From NCBI GenBank assembly GCA_020740485.1, contig DYMN01000001.1:1-64000 (forward strand): a stretch of 64,000 nucleotides of DNA. The letters are read 5' to 3'. Under the pieces are notes generated by a model. That model was not told the origin of the DNA. It was given only the letters and a program-made list of their open reading frames with translations, and searched no databases. Each line of letters opens with the position of its first letter. Within the stretch, counting starts at the first letter, position 1. Of the stretch, positions 26,053 through 35,272 are shown in pieces. The translations under genes and the position numbers were made by a program. Source of the DNA: Polaribacter sp. (GTDB lineage: Bacteria > Bacteroidota > Bacteroidia > Flavobacteriales > Flavobacteriaceae).

Positions 26053-26628
26053 ATGATATTACCCATTGTCGCCTATGGCGATCCTGTATTGAGAAAAAAA
26101 GGAAGTAATATAGCTTCGGAATATCCGCGTTTAAAAGAAATGATTGACAATATGTTCGAAACGATGTATAATTCCTATGGAGTGGGTTTGGCGGCTCCTC
26201 AGATTGGTAAGGACATTCGGTTGTTTATCGTGGATACAGAGCCTTTTTCTGACAATCAAGATTATAGCGAAGAAGAGCGCAATTTTTTGAAGACGTTTAA
26301 AAAAGTGTTTATCAATGCTCAAATAACCAAAGAAGAAGGAGATGAATGGGGCTTTAACGAAGGATGTCTTAGTATTCCTGATATTCACGAAGATGTAACC
26401 CGTTTTTCTATTATCCACATTACTTATCAAGATGAGAATTTTGATACGCATGAAGATACTTTTACAGGATTAGCGGCTCGGGTCATACAGCATGAATACG
26501 ACCACATTGAAGGAATATTATTCACCGATAAAATTAGTCCGTTTAAAAAACGCCTTATCAAAAATAAATTAGAAAAGATAAGTCGTGGTCAAGTGAAGGC
26601 GGAATATCCTATGAAGTTCTATAAATAA
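26053..26628 (+). CDS. def: Peptide deformylase
   Basis: 191 residues. It removes the formyl group from nascent N-terminal Met. All three metal-site motifs are present: GVGLAAPQIG (motif 1), EGCLSIP with the metal-binding Cys (motif 2), and QHEYDHIEG with the two His and the catalytic Glu (motif 3). The N-terminus ILPIVAYGDPVLRKKG is typical. Single gene; fmt is not adjacent. A weak GC-containing stem follows the stop. Confidence 0.97.
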   Translation: MILPIVAYGDPVLRKKGSNIASEYPRLKEMIDNMFETMYNSYGVGLAAPQIGKDIRLFIVDTEPFSDNQDYSEEERNFLKTFKKVFINAQITKEEGDEWGFNEGCLSIPDIHEDVTRFSIIHITYQDENFDTHEDTFTGLAARVIQHEYDHIEGILFTDKISPFKKRLIKNKLEKISRGQVKAEYPMKFYK

Positions 26629-26634
26629 AAAACA

Positions 26635-26666
26635 CAAAACCCCAAATCAAGCGATTCAGGGTTTTG
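26635..26666. terminator. Weak hairpin between def and lipA
   Basis: CAAAACCC (26635-26642) and GGGTTTTG (26659-26666) can pair around a 16-base loop between two convergent genes. There is no strong T run on either side, so efficiency is doubtful. Confidence 0.4.
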
Positions 26667-26765
26667 CTACTAACCAAATATTTATTACAACGAAAAATTT
26701 ACTTTTCGTATAATTATAAAACAACTATCGTGCCAGAATGTTGTTTTATAATTGTTAAATCCTTG

Positions 26766-27620
26766 TTAAAGAATGTGTTTGTGAGCGTGATAGGAAGAAC
26801 GTACCAAAGCTCCACTTTCTACATGTCGGAATCCCATATTCAATCCTTCTGTTTTGAAGTATTCAAATTCTTCAGGGGTTACAAATCGCTGTACAGGAAG
26901 ATGTTTTTTTGAAGGTTGCAAATATTGACCAATTGTTACAATATCTACTTTGTTCTGCCGTAGGTCAAGCATACTTTCTAAAACTTCATCATTGGTTTCA
27001 CCCAACCCTAGCATAATACCGGACTTTGTCCTTTCGATTCCATTCTCTTTTAAATATAATAACACCTTCAAGCTCCTGTCGTATTTAGCTTGAATACGCA
27101 CTTGGCGTGTTAATCGTCTTACGGTTTCAATATTATGAGATACCACTTCCGGTTTTACTTCTATAATTTTATTGATATGCCTGTCTATTCCTTGAAAGTC
27201 AGGGATTAATGTTTCGAGGGTTGTTTTGGGGCTCTCTCTTCGTATGGCTTTTACTGTTTCAGCCCAAATGTAAGAGCCCATATCATCTAAATCGTCACGG
27301 TCAACAGAAGTAATAACGGCATGTTTGATTTGCATGAGCTTGATACTTCTCGCTACTCTATCCGGTTCAGAATAATCTACTTCCAAAGGTTTGCCGGTGG
27401 CTACTCCACAAAACCCGCAAGAGCGTGTACAGATATTTCCCAAAATCATAAAGGTAGCGGTTCCGTCTGTCCAGCATTCGCCCATATTCGGGCAACTTCC
27501 GCTGGTGCAAATGGTGTGTAGTTTATAATCACTGACCAAATTGCGTAAAGCGATGTATTTTTTGCCGGTAGGTAATTTTACTTTGAGCCAATCGGGCTTA
27601 CGTTGTGTTTCAACTGACAT
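26766..27620 (-). CDS. lipA: Lipoyl synthase
   Basis: 284 residues with the start taken at ATG 27620 ([19 protein letters not shown]). An open frame extends 33 codons further upstream but encodes no family-like sequence. A radical SAM enzyme that inserts two sulfurs into octanoyl groups on E2 and GcvH proteins. Seen: the auxiliary [4Fe-4S] motif [13 protein letters not shown], the radical SAM motif [21 protein letters not shown] and the C-terminal VRSSYHA motif. It lies 105 bases downstream of the RlmL-like gene on the same strand. lipB is not adjacent. Confidence 0.95.
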   Translation of the reverse strand: MSVETQRKPDWLKVKLPTGKKYIALRNLVSDYKLHTICTSGSCPNMGECWTDGTATFMILGNICTRSCGFCGVATGKPLEVDYSEPDRVARSIKLMQIKHAVITSVDRDDLDDMGSYIWAETVKAIRRESPKTTLETLIPDFQGIDRHINKIIEVKPEVVSHNIETVRRLTRQVRIQAKYDRSLKVLLYLKENGIERTKSGIMLGLGETNDEVLESMLDLRQNKVDIVTIGQYLQPSKKHLPVQRFVTPEEFEYFKTEGLNMGFRHVESGALVRSSYHAHKHIL

Positions 27621-27725
27621 GGTTTTTTGATGTTTGCTTGTTTGTCTATAGTTGCTGAACTTGCTTGCACTAAGCTTGTGAAAGTGTCGAATTAGGATTA
27701 CTGAACATAGGCGAAGCATTGGTCT

Positions 27726-28913
27726 TTATTCTTCAGTTTTCAGCTTGTTATCGTTCATGTATTTTGCTTTTTTGCTTCCTTCATACATTTCATACTTTAC
27801 AAATTTGCAGTCTAAGTCACCGTTTTTCATCGGGATTTTTCGAGTGGTTCTCAATCCTACGTGTTTCAAAGCTTCAAAATCTGATGTGATAAACCATACA
27901 TTTGTGTCAGGATAACCGTGTTTTAAAGTATCGCCAATTTGTTTGTAAAACTGGTCGATGTCTTCCAATTCCAATCGTTCGCCATAAGGTGGATTGAATA
28001 AGATGGTGGTAGGACCTTCCCATTCTTTTTTTGATTCGAAAAAATTGATTTGATACACTTTGATAAACTCATCTAAATTGGCATTTTCAATATTTTCTTT
28101 CGCCTTTTGTACGGCGCTGGGTGCTTTGTCGAATCCTATTATTTTATGAGATGGATTTATTATTTTTTTAATTAAAGATTGATGTATGGTTTCAAATAAT
28201 TCAATGTCAAAATCAGCCCATTTTTCAAAACCGAACTCCTTTCTGTTGATATTAGCCGGAATGTTAGCAGCGAGCATTGCCGCCTCTATCAATATCGTTC
28301 CACTTCCACACATAGGGTCTACAAAATGCGTCAAGCCTTTGTATCCTGATAACAAGACCAATCCTGCGGCCAATACTTCATTAATAGGGGCTAAATTGGT
28401 TCGTTCGCGATAACCTCTTTTGTGTAATGAATCGCCGGAGCTGTCAATAGCGACATTGCACACTTGATTTTCTACGTGAACGTGAATACGCAAATCCGGA
28501 TGTTTTATATCTACATCAGGGCGTTCACCGGTTTTTTCTCTAAAATAATCAGCGATAGCATCTTTGGCTTTTAAGCTAATGTAGTGTGAGTTAGTTGTGA
28601 AATTACGAGAATTGACCACAGCATTAATAGCAAAAGTACTATCAACGAGCATATAGTTCAGCCAATTGATTTTTTTGAGTTTGTCATACATCTCGTGCTC
28701 ATCGCGCGCCGTAAAACTCCTGATAGGTTTTAAGATACGAATGGCAGTGCGCAAGGAAAGGTTAGCTTTATACATAAAACCTAAATCGCCTACGAATGAA
28801 ACCGAACGCACGCCTTTTTGCACATCCATAGCGCCTAAATTCTTTAATTCTTCAGCCAAAACTTCTTCCAACCCGAATAGAGTAGTGGCAATCATGGTAT
28901 AATTCTGTTGCAT
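27726..28913 (-). CDS. THUMP-domain 23S rRNA guanine-N2 methyltransferase (RlmL/RlmK N-half like)
   Basis: 395 residues from ATG 28913 (MQQNYTMIATTLFGLEEVLA). An upstream ATG would add 17 hydrophobic residues and lies above the promoter box, so it is rejected. The N-terminal THUMP RNA-binding domain spans about 1-160. The C-terminal UPF0020 methyltransferase has DPMCGSGTILIEAAMLA (SAM site) and NPPYGERL (catalytic NPPY). Family members modify G2445 of 23S rRNA, and Bacteroidota versions lack the second (RlmK) half. The transcript may be leaderless (see 28918-28925). Confidence 0.9.
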   Translation of the reverse strand: MQQNYTMIATTLFGLEEVLAEELKNLGAMDVQKGVRSVSFVGDLGFMYKANLSLRTAIRILKPIRSFTARDEHEMYDKLKKINWLNYMLVDSTFAINAVVNSRNFTTNSHYISLKAKDAIADYFREKTGERPDVDIKHPDLRIHVHVENQVCNVAIDSSGDSLHKRGYRERTNLAPINEVLAAGLVLLSGYKGLTHFVDPMCGSGTILIEAAMLAANIPANINRKEFGFEKWADFDIELFETIHQSLIKKIINPSHKIIGFDKAPSAVQKAKENIENANLDEFIKVYQINFFESKKEWEGPTTILFNPPYGERLELEDIDQFYKQIGDTLKHGYPDTNVWFITSDFEALKHVGLRTTRKIPMKNGDLDCKFVKYEMYEGSKKAKYMNDNKLKTEE

Positions 28914-28917
28914 GCTG

Positions 28918-28925
28918 CAAAGATA
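28918..28925 (-). promoter_or_regulatory. -7 box 4 bases from the RlmL-like start codon
   Basis: Minus strand TATCTTTG (28925-28918) ends only 4 bases before the ATG at 28913, which would place the transcription start at or next to the A of ATG. Confidence 0.5.
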
Positions 28926-28943
28926 AAAGGAAATTATTATGAG

Positions 28944-28963
28944 TGAACATAAATGTATGTTCA
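28944..28963. promoter_or_regulatory. Palindromic operator candidate between RlmL-like and Crp-type genes
   Basis: TGAACATA (28944-28951) and TATGTTCA (28956-28963) form perfect 8-base arms with spacer AATG. The length and TGA..TCA ends resemble Crp/Fnr-family sites. It lies 53 bases upstream of the Crp-type gene, suggesting autoregulation. Confidence 0.5.
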
Positions 28964-28990
28964 AAATGCTTATGGTATGAAATAAAAATA

Positions 28991-28998
28991 TATATTTG
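28991..28998 (+). promoter_or_regulatory. -7 box of the Crp-type regulator gene
   Basis: TATATTTG, 17 bases before the ATG at 29016. No TTG at -33. The palindrome at 28944-28963 would be centred near -50. Confidence 0.5.
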
Positions 28999-29015
28999 TA
29001 GAAATATATTTTCAG

Positions 29016-29597
29016 ATGTTTGAGGAATTATTCCAAAATATTGAATCTTTTACTTCGATTTCACCGAATTCGAAAGCTGAATTATCTAAAATTTTAGAAG
29101 TCAAAAAGTATAAATCCGGAGAAATGATTTGTAAAATTGATGATAAACCCACTAAGGTTTATTTTTTATTATCCGGTTTTGTGCGTGGATTTGCCTCTTC
29201 TTCTAAGGGGTCGACTTATAATAGAGCAATTTATACTAAGGGTGAATTTATGGCATCATTGTCATCCTTAATTACGAAATCAAAAGCGATTTTGGCTTTA
29301 GAATGTTTAACAGATTGTGAAACAACAGAAGCAGATTATGAAGAATTTATCAAATTAGGAAATAAATATCCCGATATTGCAAGAATATATACCAAAGTAA
29401 TTGAAGAAAGTTTTGTCAAATTAGAACAAAGCAATATTCAATTGGCGACGATGAGTGCCACTGAGCGTTATTTAGTACTTCGAAAGAGAATTCCTAAAAT
29501 AGATAACTATATTTCTCAATATCAAATTGCTTCCCACTTGGGAATAACTCCTATTCAGCTCAGTAGAATTAGAAAGAGTTTATTGAACTTAAAATAA
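29016..29597 (+). CDS. Crp/Fnr-family transcriptional regulator
   Basis: 193 residues. The N-terminal ~125 residues form a cyclic-nucleotide-binding-like jelly roll (GEMICKIDDKPTKVYFLLSGFVRGF, YTKGEFMASLSSL). The C-terminal helix-turn-helix is ISQYQIASHLGITPIQLSRIRKSL. It lacks the four-Cys cluster of oxygen-sensing FNR and the phosphate-binding RxS of cAMP receptors, as in many Bacteroidota members with unknown ligands. It is divergent from the RlmL-like gene, with a shared intergenic palindrome that may be its operator. Confidence 0.85.
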   Translation: MFEELFQNIESFTSISPNSKAELSKILEVKKYKSGEMICKIDDKPTKVYFLLSGFVRGFASSSKGSTYNRAIYTKGEFMASLSSLITKSKAILALECLTDCETTEADYEEFIKLGNKYPDIARIYTKVIEESFVKLEQSNIQLATMSATERYLVLRKRIPKIDNYISQYQIASHLGITPIQLSRIRKSLLNLK

Positions 29598-29754
29598 ATG
29601 AATTAGTGTTTTTTTTATTAACAATTGTTTACTGAAAATATTTAGAACTATTTTAGTTTTGCCACCGTATTTTTTTCATAAATTTTTTAAGTGAACGTTG
29701 TTAATACCCTTTAAATAACCCCTAAAATAGCGACGTATCACTTTAGGTTAGTTG

Positions 29755-29783
29755 AGGCTCACTTAGTGAGCCTTTTCTGTTTT
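29755..29783 (+). terminator. Terminator downstream of the Crp-type gene
   Basis: AGGCTCACT (29755-29763) and AGTGAGCCT (29765-29773) form perfect 9-base arms, followed by a T-rich tail. The stem overlaps the stop codon and last codons of the convergent glycosyltransferase gene. Confidence 0.6.
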
Positions 29784-30721
29784 AACACACTTTTAATAAA
29801 TCCAAAACCATAACCTGCAAATTGGGTAAGGGTGGTAATCATACTGAGAAAACCAATAGAAATAGATTTGTTTCTAAAAGAAGCATCAACAAAAATTAGC
29901 AGAAAATATATTAAATAAGCAACAATAGGGATTGCACAGTTTAAAGCTAATAGAATTAAACTCATCCCCAAACCTATTGTAAATGCGGAAGGAAACCAAT
30001 AGGTGAGCTTTGCAGTTTTAGGAAACTCTTTGTTAAGTAAAGGTCGTTCTTTCCCAAAATTATAGGTTTGTTTGAAAAATTGACCTAAGTCAGTTCTTCT
30101 TTTGTGATAAACAAAAGCTTCCGAAATGAGTTGTGAGGAAAATCCCAACTTTTTTAGAGTAAAGCTCAATTCTATGTCTTCCCCTGTTTTCCTTCCAGAA
30201 AACCCACCCGATGCTTGAAAAACAGTTTTTGACATTCCCAAATTAAAACTTCTGGGTTGAAAATCAACGTTGTTTTTCTTACCGCCTCTTAGCCCGCCTG
30301 TGGTAAATACGGAAGTCATTGAATAATTGATTGCTTTTTGAAGATGTGTAAAATTAGGATGAGCCGCATCGGGTCCTCCGAAAAAATCAGAATACTGTGC
30401 AGTGAGCTTATTTGTTATAATCTCAATGTAATTTTCCGGTAAAAGCACATCACTGTCTAAGATGATAAAATAGTTGCCTGATACCTTTTGCATCCCAAAA
30501 TTTCTACTGAGTCCTGCGCCGGTATTTTCTTTAAAATAGTACTTGATGTTCAACTGATGCTCATAGTGGTTAACCACTTCGTTGCAGCGGAGAATAGAAC
30601 CGTCTTCTACAATAATAATTTCGTAAGGCAGAACAGTTTGTCTTGTGAAACTCTCCAATAGTTCATCCACTTCAGTTGGACGATTATAAACAGGAATGAT
30701 AAATGAAAAATCAAGTTTCAA
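29759..30721 (-). CDS. Membrane-associated family 2 glycosyltransferase
   Basis: 320 residues. GT-A fold: SFIIPVYNRPTEVDELLESF at the N-terminus, IIIVEDGS, the metal-binding D-x-D in ILDSDVLLP, GAGLSRNFGMQ and GEDIELSFTLKKLGF (acceptor-site ED). Two or three hydrophobic helices lie at residues about 245-300. It transfers a sugar from a nucleotide donor; the acceptor is unknown. Its start lies 2 bases after the pepE-like stop, so the two form an operon. Its 3' end overlaps the terminator hairpin of the opposing gene. Confidence 0.85.
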   Translation of the reverse strand: MKLDFSFIIPVYNRPTEVDELLESFTRQTVLPYEIIIVEDGSILRCNEVVNHYEHQLNIKYYFKENTGAGLSRNFGMQKVSGNYFIILDSDVLLPENYIEIITNKLTAQYSDFFGGPDAAHPNFTHLQKAINYSMTSVFTTGGLRGGKKNNVDFQPRSFNLGMSKTVFQASGGFSGRKTGEDIELSFTLKKLGFSSQLISEAFVYHKRRTDLGQFFKQTYNFGKERPLLNKEFPKTAKLTYWFPSAFTIGLGMSLILLALNCAIPIVAYLIYFLLIFVDASFRNKSISIGFLSMITTLTQFAGYGFGFIKSVLKQKRLTK

Positions 30722-30723
30722 AA

Positions 30724-31434
30724 TCAGTATTTTACAGGATGAATAATTCCATTCGGAGTAATTTCAATCGGGTCTTTTCCCTTTTCAAAAAACCTTGCGG
30801 ATAGATTGCCTTTTAAGGAAATAGCATCCTCATTGACTTGCAACCAACTTCCTTCGCGTAAGCCTATAACCGGAATAGAATTAAAAGTAAGGTATTCTTT
30901 GATACGCGTTTCACGCGTTTCGCCCATATGAGTAGAATCAGGGTTGGGGTCTAAATAATGCGCATTGATGTTAAAGGGTATTATTCCCATTGCCTTAAAA
31001 CTCGGCGGTAAAATGATAGGCATATCATTCGTATTCATAATGGTTTTGCCTACAATAACTGTTCCGGCACTCGTGCCTAAATACGGTTTTCCGGAATTGA
31101 TATTTTCTTTTAATAAATCTAAAACTCTATTGTAATAAAGTGTGTTGAGTAGCACAAAGGTGTTCCCACCTCCTACAAAGTAGGCTTGAGCTTGTTGAAT
31201 AGCTTCTTTGGGTTTATCGAATTCATGAATACCGACTAATTTTTTATTTATTTCATTAAAAGCAGTTTTTGCTTTTGCAGTATAATCTTCATAAGAAATT
31301 CCTCCCGGACGTGCATAAGGGATAAAGAGAACCTCGTCGATATTCTTGTAAAGCTGTTCTAATTCATCAAAAAGATAGCTTAAATAGGGTTTGCCATAAA
31401 CGGTAGAAGTGCTTGCTAATAATATTTTTTTCAT
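30724..31434 (-). CDS. pepE: Peptidase E (S51 family aspartyl dipeptidase)
   Basis: 236 residues from ATG 31434 (an in-frame TTG lies just upstream). Seen: KILLASTSTVYG at the N-terminus, FIPYARPGG, AYFVGGGNTFVLL, the nucleophile Ser in GTSAGTVIVG, NINAHYLDP with the His, and the GETRETRI motif. Peptidase E cleaves Asp-X dipeptides in the cytoplasm. Cotranscribed with the glycosyltransferase downstream. Confidence 0.9.
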   Translation of the reverse strand: MKKILLASTSTVYGKPYLSYLFDELEQLYKNIDEVLFIPYARPGGISYEDYTAKAKTAFNEINKKLVGIHEFDKPKEAIQQAQAYFVGGGNTFVLLNTLYYNRVLDLLKENINSGKPYLGTSAGTVIVGKTIMNTNDMPIILPPSFKAMGIIPFNINAHYLDPNPDSTHMGETRETRIKEYLTFNSIPVIGLREGSWLQVNEDAISLKGNLSARFFEKGKDPIEITPNGIIHPVKY

Positions 31435-31621
31435 CAATTAAAAAATCCTTTTGGTGAAGTATAGAAAGACAAATTTACAATAAATATTGAAATACGCTAA
31501 AGTAGTTTTTTTTTTTTTGGGTTATTAAATAAGTAGGTTTTTCGATGTATTTTACTGAAACTTCCAAATAATATTTTTTAAACGACATCTTTTTGTATTT
31601 TCGTAAATTAAATATAGAGCA

Positions 31622-32296
31622 ATGCAGTATTTTACAATTGAATTTATTGATTTCTTTAAAAAATTAGCTGCCAATAATAATAAAAATTGGTTCGATGCTC
31701 ACAAAAGTGAATATGAAGCATTTGTGAAACTTCCTTTTCATCAATTCATTCAAGACTTACTGATTGAATGCAGTAAATACCAACCCGAAATTGAAAAAGA
31801 GGCTAAACACGCTATTTTTAGAATATACAGAGACGTGCGTTTCTCAAAAGATAAAACCCCTTATAAATTGTACGCTTCTGCGTTACTCTCTGCAAAAGGA
31901 AGAAATGACATTACCCATCCGGGGCTTTATCTTGAATTGGGTCCGGAATTTATTTCCATATTTGGAGGAATTTATGCGCCGGATACAAAACAAATTTATC
32001 AGATGAGAAAGCATATTGTAAAAAATTCAAATCAATTGATTGCCATCCAAAATGATAGAGATTTCATTGAGAAATTTGGTGAAATTAAAGGGGATAAGCA
32101 AGTGAGAATTAATAGTGAATTTAAAAAAAACATCTCGGAGCAACCCTTAATTTTAAATAAACAATGGATTATTGAAGCACAATTGCCGGCTAACGCATTA
32201 CTTGAAAATGATATTTTACACCTACTATTAGATTACCTAAAAACAGCATTGCCTTTGAATCTTTTTATTACAGAGGCTTTACAAAATCAAATTTAA
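31622..32296 (+). CDS. DUF2461 (TIGR02453) family protein
   Basis: 224 residues matching the DUF2461 pattern: FTIEFIDFFKKLAANNNKNWF at the N-terminus, IFRIYRDVRFSKDKTPYK as the signature, and GLYLELGPEFISIFGGIY. No function is established for this cytoplasmic family. It ends 3 bases before nnr, and anmK follows, so it is the first gene of a likely three-gene run. Confidence 0.9.
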   Translation: MQYFTIEFIDFFKKLAANNNKNWFDAHKSEYEAFVKLPFHQFIQDLLIECSKYQPEIEKEAKHAIFRIYRDVRFSKDKTPYKLYASALLSAKGRNDITHPGLYLELGPEFISIFGGIYAPDTKQIYQMRKHIVKNSNQLIAIQNDRDFIEKFGEIKGDKQVRINSEFKKNISEQPLILNKQWIIEAQLPANALLENDILHLLLDYLKTALPLNLFITEALQNQI

Positions 32297-32299
32297 TAA

Positions 32300-33880
32300 A
32301 TGAAAATATTAAATGCAGCTCAAATACGAGCAGTAGATACGGCTACGGTCAATAATTTAAAAATCAGTTCGCTTGATTTGATGGAAAACGCAGCCAGTAA
32401 GTGTTTTCAATGGATAGATAATCAAATTTTTACCAACGATGACAACAAGATACATCTTTTTTGCGGATTGGGAAATAATGGTGGCGATGGTTTGGCTTTA
32501 GGGCGAATGTTGTCGCTTGAATTTTACAATGTTTACCTATATATAGTCCACTATTCTGATAAAATGTCAGATGATTTTATAACCAATTTTAACCGAGCGG
32601 AGGAGTATCAAATACATCCCGTCAATATTTACGCTGAAGAAGATTTTCCTGAAATTGAAAAAAACGATATTGTAATTGATGCTATTTTTGGAACAGGATT
32701 AAACAAAACACCTAACGGATTGGTGCTAAATTTGATTCAATTTCTGAATGATTCTCCCGCTGTGAAGATAGCCATTGATATTCCTACGGGTTTGTTTGTC
32801 GATAAATCGGTACTTAACAAAAATTCCGTTTTTAAAGCGAATTATGTTCTAACATTTCAAGCCCCAAAACTTGCTTTTTTACTGCCAGAAAACGAAGAAT
32901 TTGTTGAGTCATTTATCGTCCTTGATATAGGCTTAGACCAAGAATACGTTCAAAAACAAGAAACTTCTTATTATTATACGACACCGGAAGACTTAAGTGA
33001 ATTTTACAAAAAGAGAAAAAAATTTTCACACAAAGGTGATTTTGGGCACTCCTTAATCATTGGCGGAAGTTACGGGAAAATTGGAAGCGTAGTATTAGCC
33101 ACTAAATCTGCTATAAAAATGGGTAGTGGTTTGGTAACAGCCTACCTTCCCAAGTGTGGCTATTCCATATTACAAATAAGTGTCCCCGAAGCGATGGTTG
33201 AAGTGGATGATGAAAACATAGTGCAACATTTCAATATAAACACGAAAGCAAGCGTAATTGGTTTAGGGGTTGGATTAGGAACGGATGAATTGACTTCAAA
33301 AGGGCTAATTCATTTTTTGGAAAACAATCAATTGCCAATGGTAATTGATGCAGATGGAATTAATATCATTGCCAAACACCAAGAAGCTTTGCATTTTTTA
33401 AATGATAAGGTGATTTTGACTCCACACCCAAAAGAGTTGAAAGGGCTGATTGGCGAATGGACGTCAGATTATGACAAATTAGAAAAAATAAGAGATTTCA
33501 CAATAAAGTATCCCGTAGTTTTAGTAGTAAAAGGAGCCCACACGATGGTGGTTCAAAATGGAAATTTCTATTTCAATTCTTCCGGAAATCCTGCATTAGC
33601 CAAAGGAGGTTCAGGTGATGTGCTCACCGGAATGCTCACAGCGTTGTTGGCTCAAAAATATACTCCGCTTGAAGCTGCATTATTAGGTGTTTATCTACAC
33701 GGGGTTACCGCTGATTTATATGTAATACTCAGTCCGGCTGAATCTTTTACTGCAACAGAAATAATAAATTACATTCCAAGTGCTCTGATTACTTTAATTC
33801 GCCCGATGGATTTGCCTGATGAGGAAAATGACGAAATTTCAAATATAGAAGATGCTGATTTTTTAGACGACGATTTTTAA
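32300..33880 (+). CDS. nnr: Bifunctional NAD(P)H-hydrate epimerase / ADP-dependent dehydratase
   Basis: 526 residues. The N-terminal YjeF_N epimerase domain (about 1-215) has MKILNAAQIRAVDTATV, FCGLGNNGGDGLALGRML and IDAIFGTGLNK. The C-terminal ribokinase-like dehydratase (about 225-500) has GHSLIIGGSYGKIGSVVLA, ILTPHPKELKGLIG and NPALAKGGSGDVLTGMLTAL. Together they repair hydrated NAD(P)H. An acidic tail of about 25 residues (DEENDEISNIEDADFLDDDF) extends past the domain. Confidence 0.96.
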   Translation: MKILNAAQIRAVDTATVNNLKISSLDLMENAASKCFQWIDNQIFTNDDNKIHLFCGLGNNGGDGLALGRMLSLEFYNVYLYIVHYSDKMSDDFITNFNRAEEYQIHPVNIYAEEDFPEIEKNDIVIDAIFGTGLNKTPNGLVLNLIQFLNDSPAVKIAIDIPTGLFVDKSVLNKNSVFKANYVLTFQAPKLAFLLPENEEFVESFIVLDIGLDQEYVQKQETSYYYTTPEDLSEFYKKRKKFSHKGDFGHSLIIGGSYGKIGSVVLATKSAIKMGSGLVTAYLPKCGYSILQISVPEAMVEVDDENIVQHFNINTKASVIGLGVGLGTDELTSKGLIHFLENNQLPMVIDADGINIIAKHQEALHFLNDKVILTPHPKELKGLIGEWTSDYDKLEKIRDFTIKYPVVLVVKGAHTMVVQNGNFYFNSSGNPALAKGGSGDVLTGMLTALLAQKYTPLEAALLGVYLHGVTADLYVILSPAESFTATEIINYIPSALITLIRPMDLPDEENDEISNIEDADFLDDDF

Positions 33881-33908
33881 AAGATTTTATTGAAATATTA
33901 ACCCGCTG

Positions 33909-34970
33909 ATGACAACCAAAAAAACGTATTATTGTATAGGAGCAATGAGTGGAACCTCGCTTGATGGATTGGATTTGGCTTATGTTCAGTTCGTCGCAAA
34001 TAAAAAAAAAATTGAATATAAAATACGCTATGCCGAAACCTTGCCTTATTCTAATGAATGGAGAGAAAGATTGAAGCAAATTTATTTTGGAACCGCTGTT
34101 GATTTGGTAAAACTCGATGCAGATTACGGAAAATATATAGGAGAAACCGTTGCTACATTTGTAAAAAAGTACGGTATCCATCAGGTTGATTTTGTAGCCT
34201 CGCACGGACAAACCATTTTTCACAATCCGGTTGAAGGTTATACTTGTCAAATAGGGAGCGGCGCCCATATTGCTGCAACTTGCGGTTATAAGGTTATTGC
34301 TGATTTCAGAGCCCAAGATGTAGCCTTGGGTGGTCAAGGAGCTCCGTTGGTGCCTATTGGGGATAAGCTACTCTTTTCTGAGTTTGATTATTGTATAAAT
34401 ATTGGAGGTTTCGCCAACATTTCTTATGAAAAAGAGCAGGTAAGAAAGGCATTTGACATTTGTCCGGCAAACATTATTTTAAATCATTTTGCAGAAAAAA
34501 ATGGAGCCGATTATGATGCAAATGGGGATTGGGCAAGACTGGGTAAAACGCATTTAGGGTTATTAAAATCATTGGATCAGCTTAGCATTTATTCAACAAA
34601 AGACTCTATGAGTTTTGAAAAAGTGGATAGTGAAATTATTCCCCTAATCGAAAAGTTTGAATTGTCGAATAATGACGTTTTAAATACTTATGCAGAGCAT
34701 ATTGCAGTTAAAATAGCTAACACAATGGGCAAGACAGGTAAGGCAATAATCACAGGAGGAGGTGCACTTAATTCTTATTTGATGGAGAGAATTAAAATGA
34801 ATACAGAAGTTGAAATAATCATTCCGGAAATTCAGATTATTCAATTCAAAGAAGCATTGATTTTTGCATTATTAGGACTTTTGAAATTGGAAAATAAAAT
34901 TAATTGTTTGAGTTCCGTAACCGGCGCCAAAAAAGACCACAGCAGCGGATTGGTTTTTAATCCGATTTAA
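33909..34970 (+). CDS. anmK: Anhydro-N-acetylmuramic acid kinase
   Basis: 353 residues. It phosphorylates and opens 1,6-anhydro-MurNAc during cell-wall recycling. Seen: IGAMSGTSLDGLDLAYVQF (phosphate loop), VASHGQTIFHNP, LGGQGAPLVPIGD, NIGGFANISY and the late TGGGALNSYLMERI. The start is 28 bases after nnr on the same strand. Slightly short of the ~370-residue proteobacterial enzyme but complete. Confidence 0.95.
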   Translation: MTTKKTYYCIGAMSGTSLDGLDLAYVQFVANKKKIEYKIRYAETLPYSNEWRERLKQIYFGTAVDLVKLDADYGKYIGETVATFVKKYGIHQVDFVASHGQTIFHNPVEGYTCQIGSGAHIAATCGYKVIADFRAQDVALGGQGAPLVPIGDKLLFSEFDYCINIGGFANISYEKEQVRKAFDICPANIILNHFAEKNGADYDANGDWARLGKTHLGLLKSLDQLSIYSTKDSMSFEKVDSEIIPLIEKFELSNNDVLNTYAEHIAVKIANTMGKTGKAIITGGGALNSYLMERIKMNTEVEIIIPEIQIIQFKEALIFALLGLLKLENKINCLSSVTGAKKDHSSGLVFNPI

Positions 34971-35272
34971 ATCTTTTGGTATTGTTTTTGTTTTAAGTTA
35001 ACTAAGCATTCCTTTTTTTTCTTATGAGGTTTTAGTACTTTTGCCGTCATACAATATTGACTCAAATTTTCGTTTTATATTAAATCGAATAATTAGTATT
35101 GCATTTTTTTAAATTTAACTACTTTACTGTCAACTAAATAAATTACGTAATAAACTCACATTCTTTCGCTGAAACCTAACGAAGTGGTTCTACGAAGTAA
35201 ATGTAAAGCATATTGTAATTCGTAATTTGTAATTCAAGAAATAATATAATATTTATTAAATAAAATTTTTCA
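34971..35272. other. Leader region of the exbB operon
   Basis: About 300 bases without a gene. A TACTTTTG box at 35036-35043 is the best promoter candidate, which would give a leader of more than 200 bases. Closer to the gene are short low-complexity words (attgtaattcgtaatttgtaattc, in units of about 8 bases). No riboswitch-like structure recognised. Confidence 0.4.
35036..35043 (+). promoter_or_regulatory. Possible -7 box of the exbB-exbD-tonB-folC run
   Basis: TACTTTTG fits TAnnTTTG; the -33 position is a T run without G. Distance to the exbB ATG is about 230 bases. Confidence 0.4.

Noticed and set aside
27621-27719. Longer N-terminus for lipoyl synthase
   Set aside because: The extra 33 codons encode a sequence unlike the family, and an internal ATG gives the standard length.
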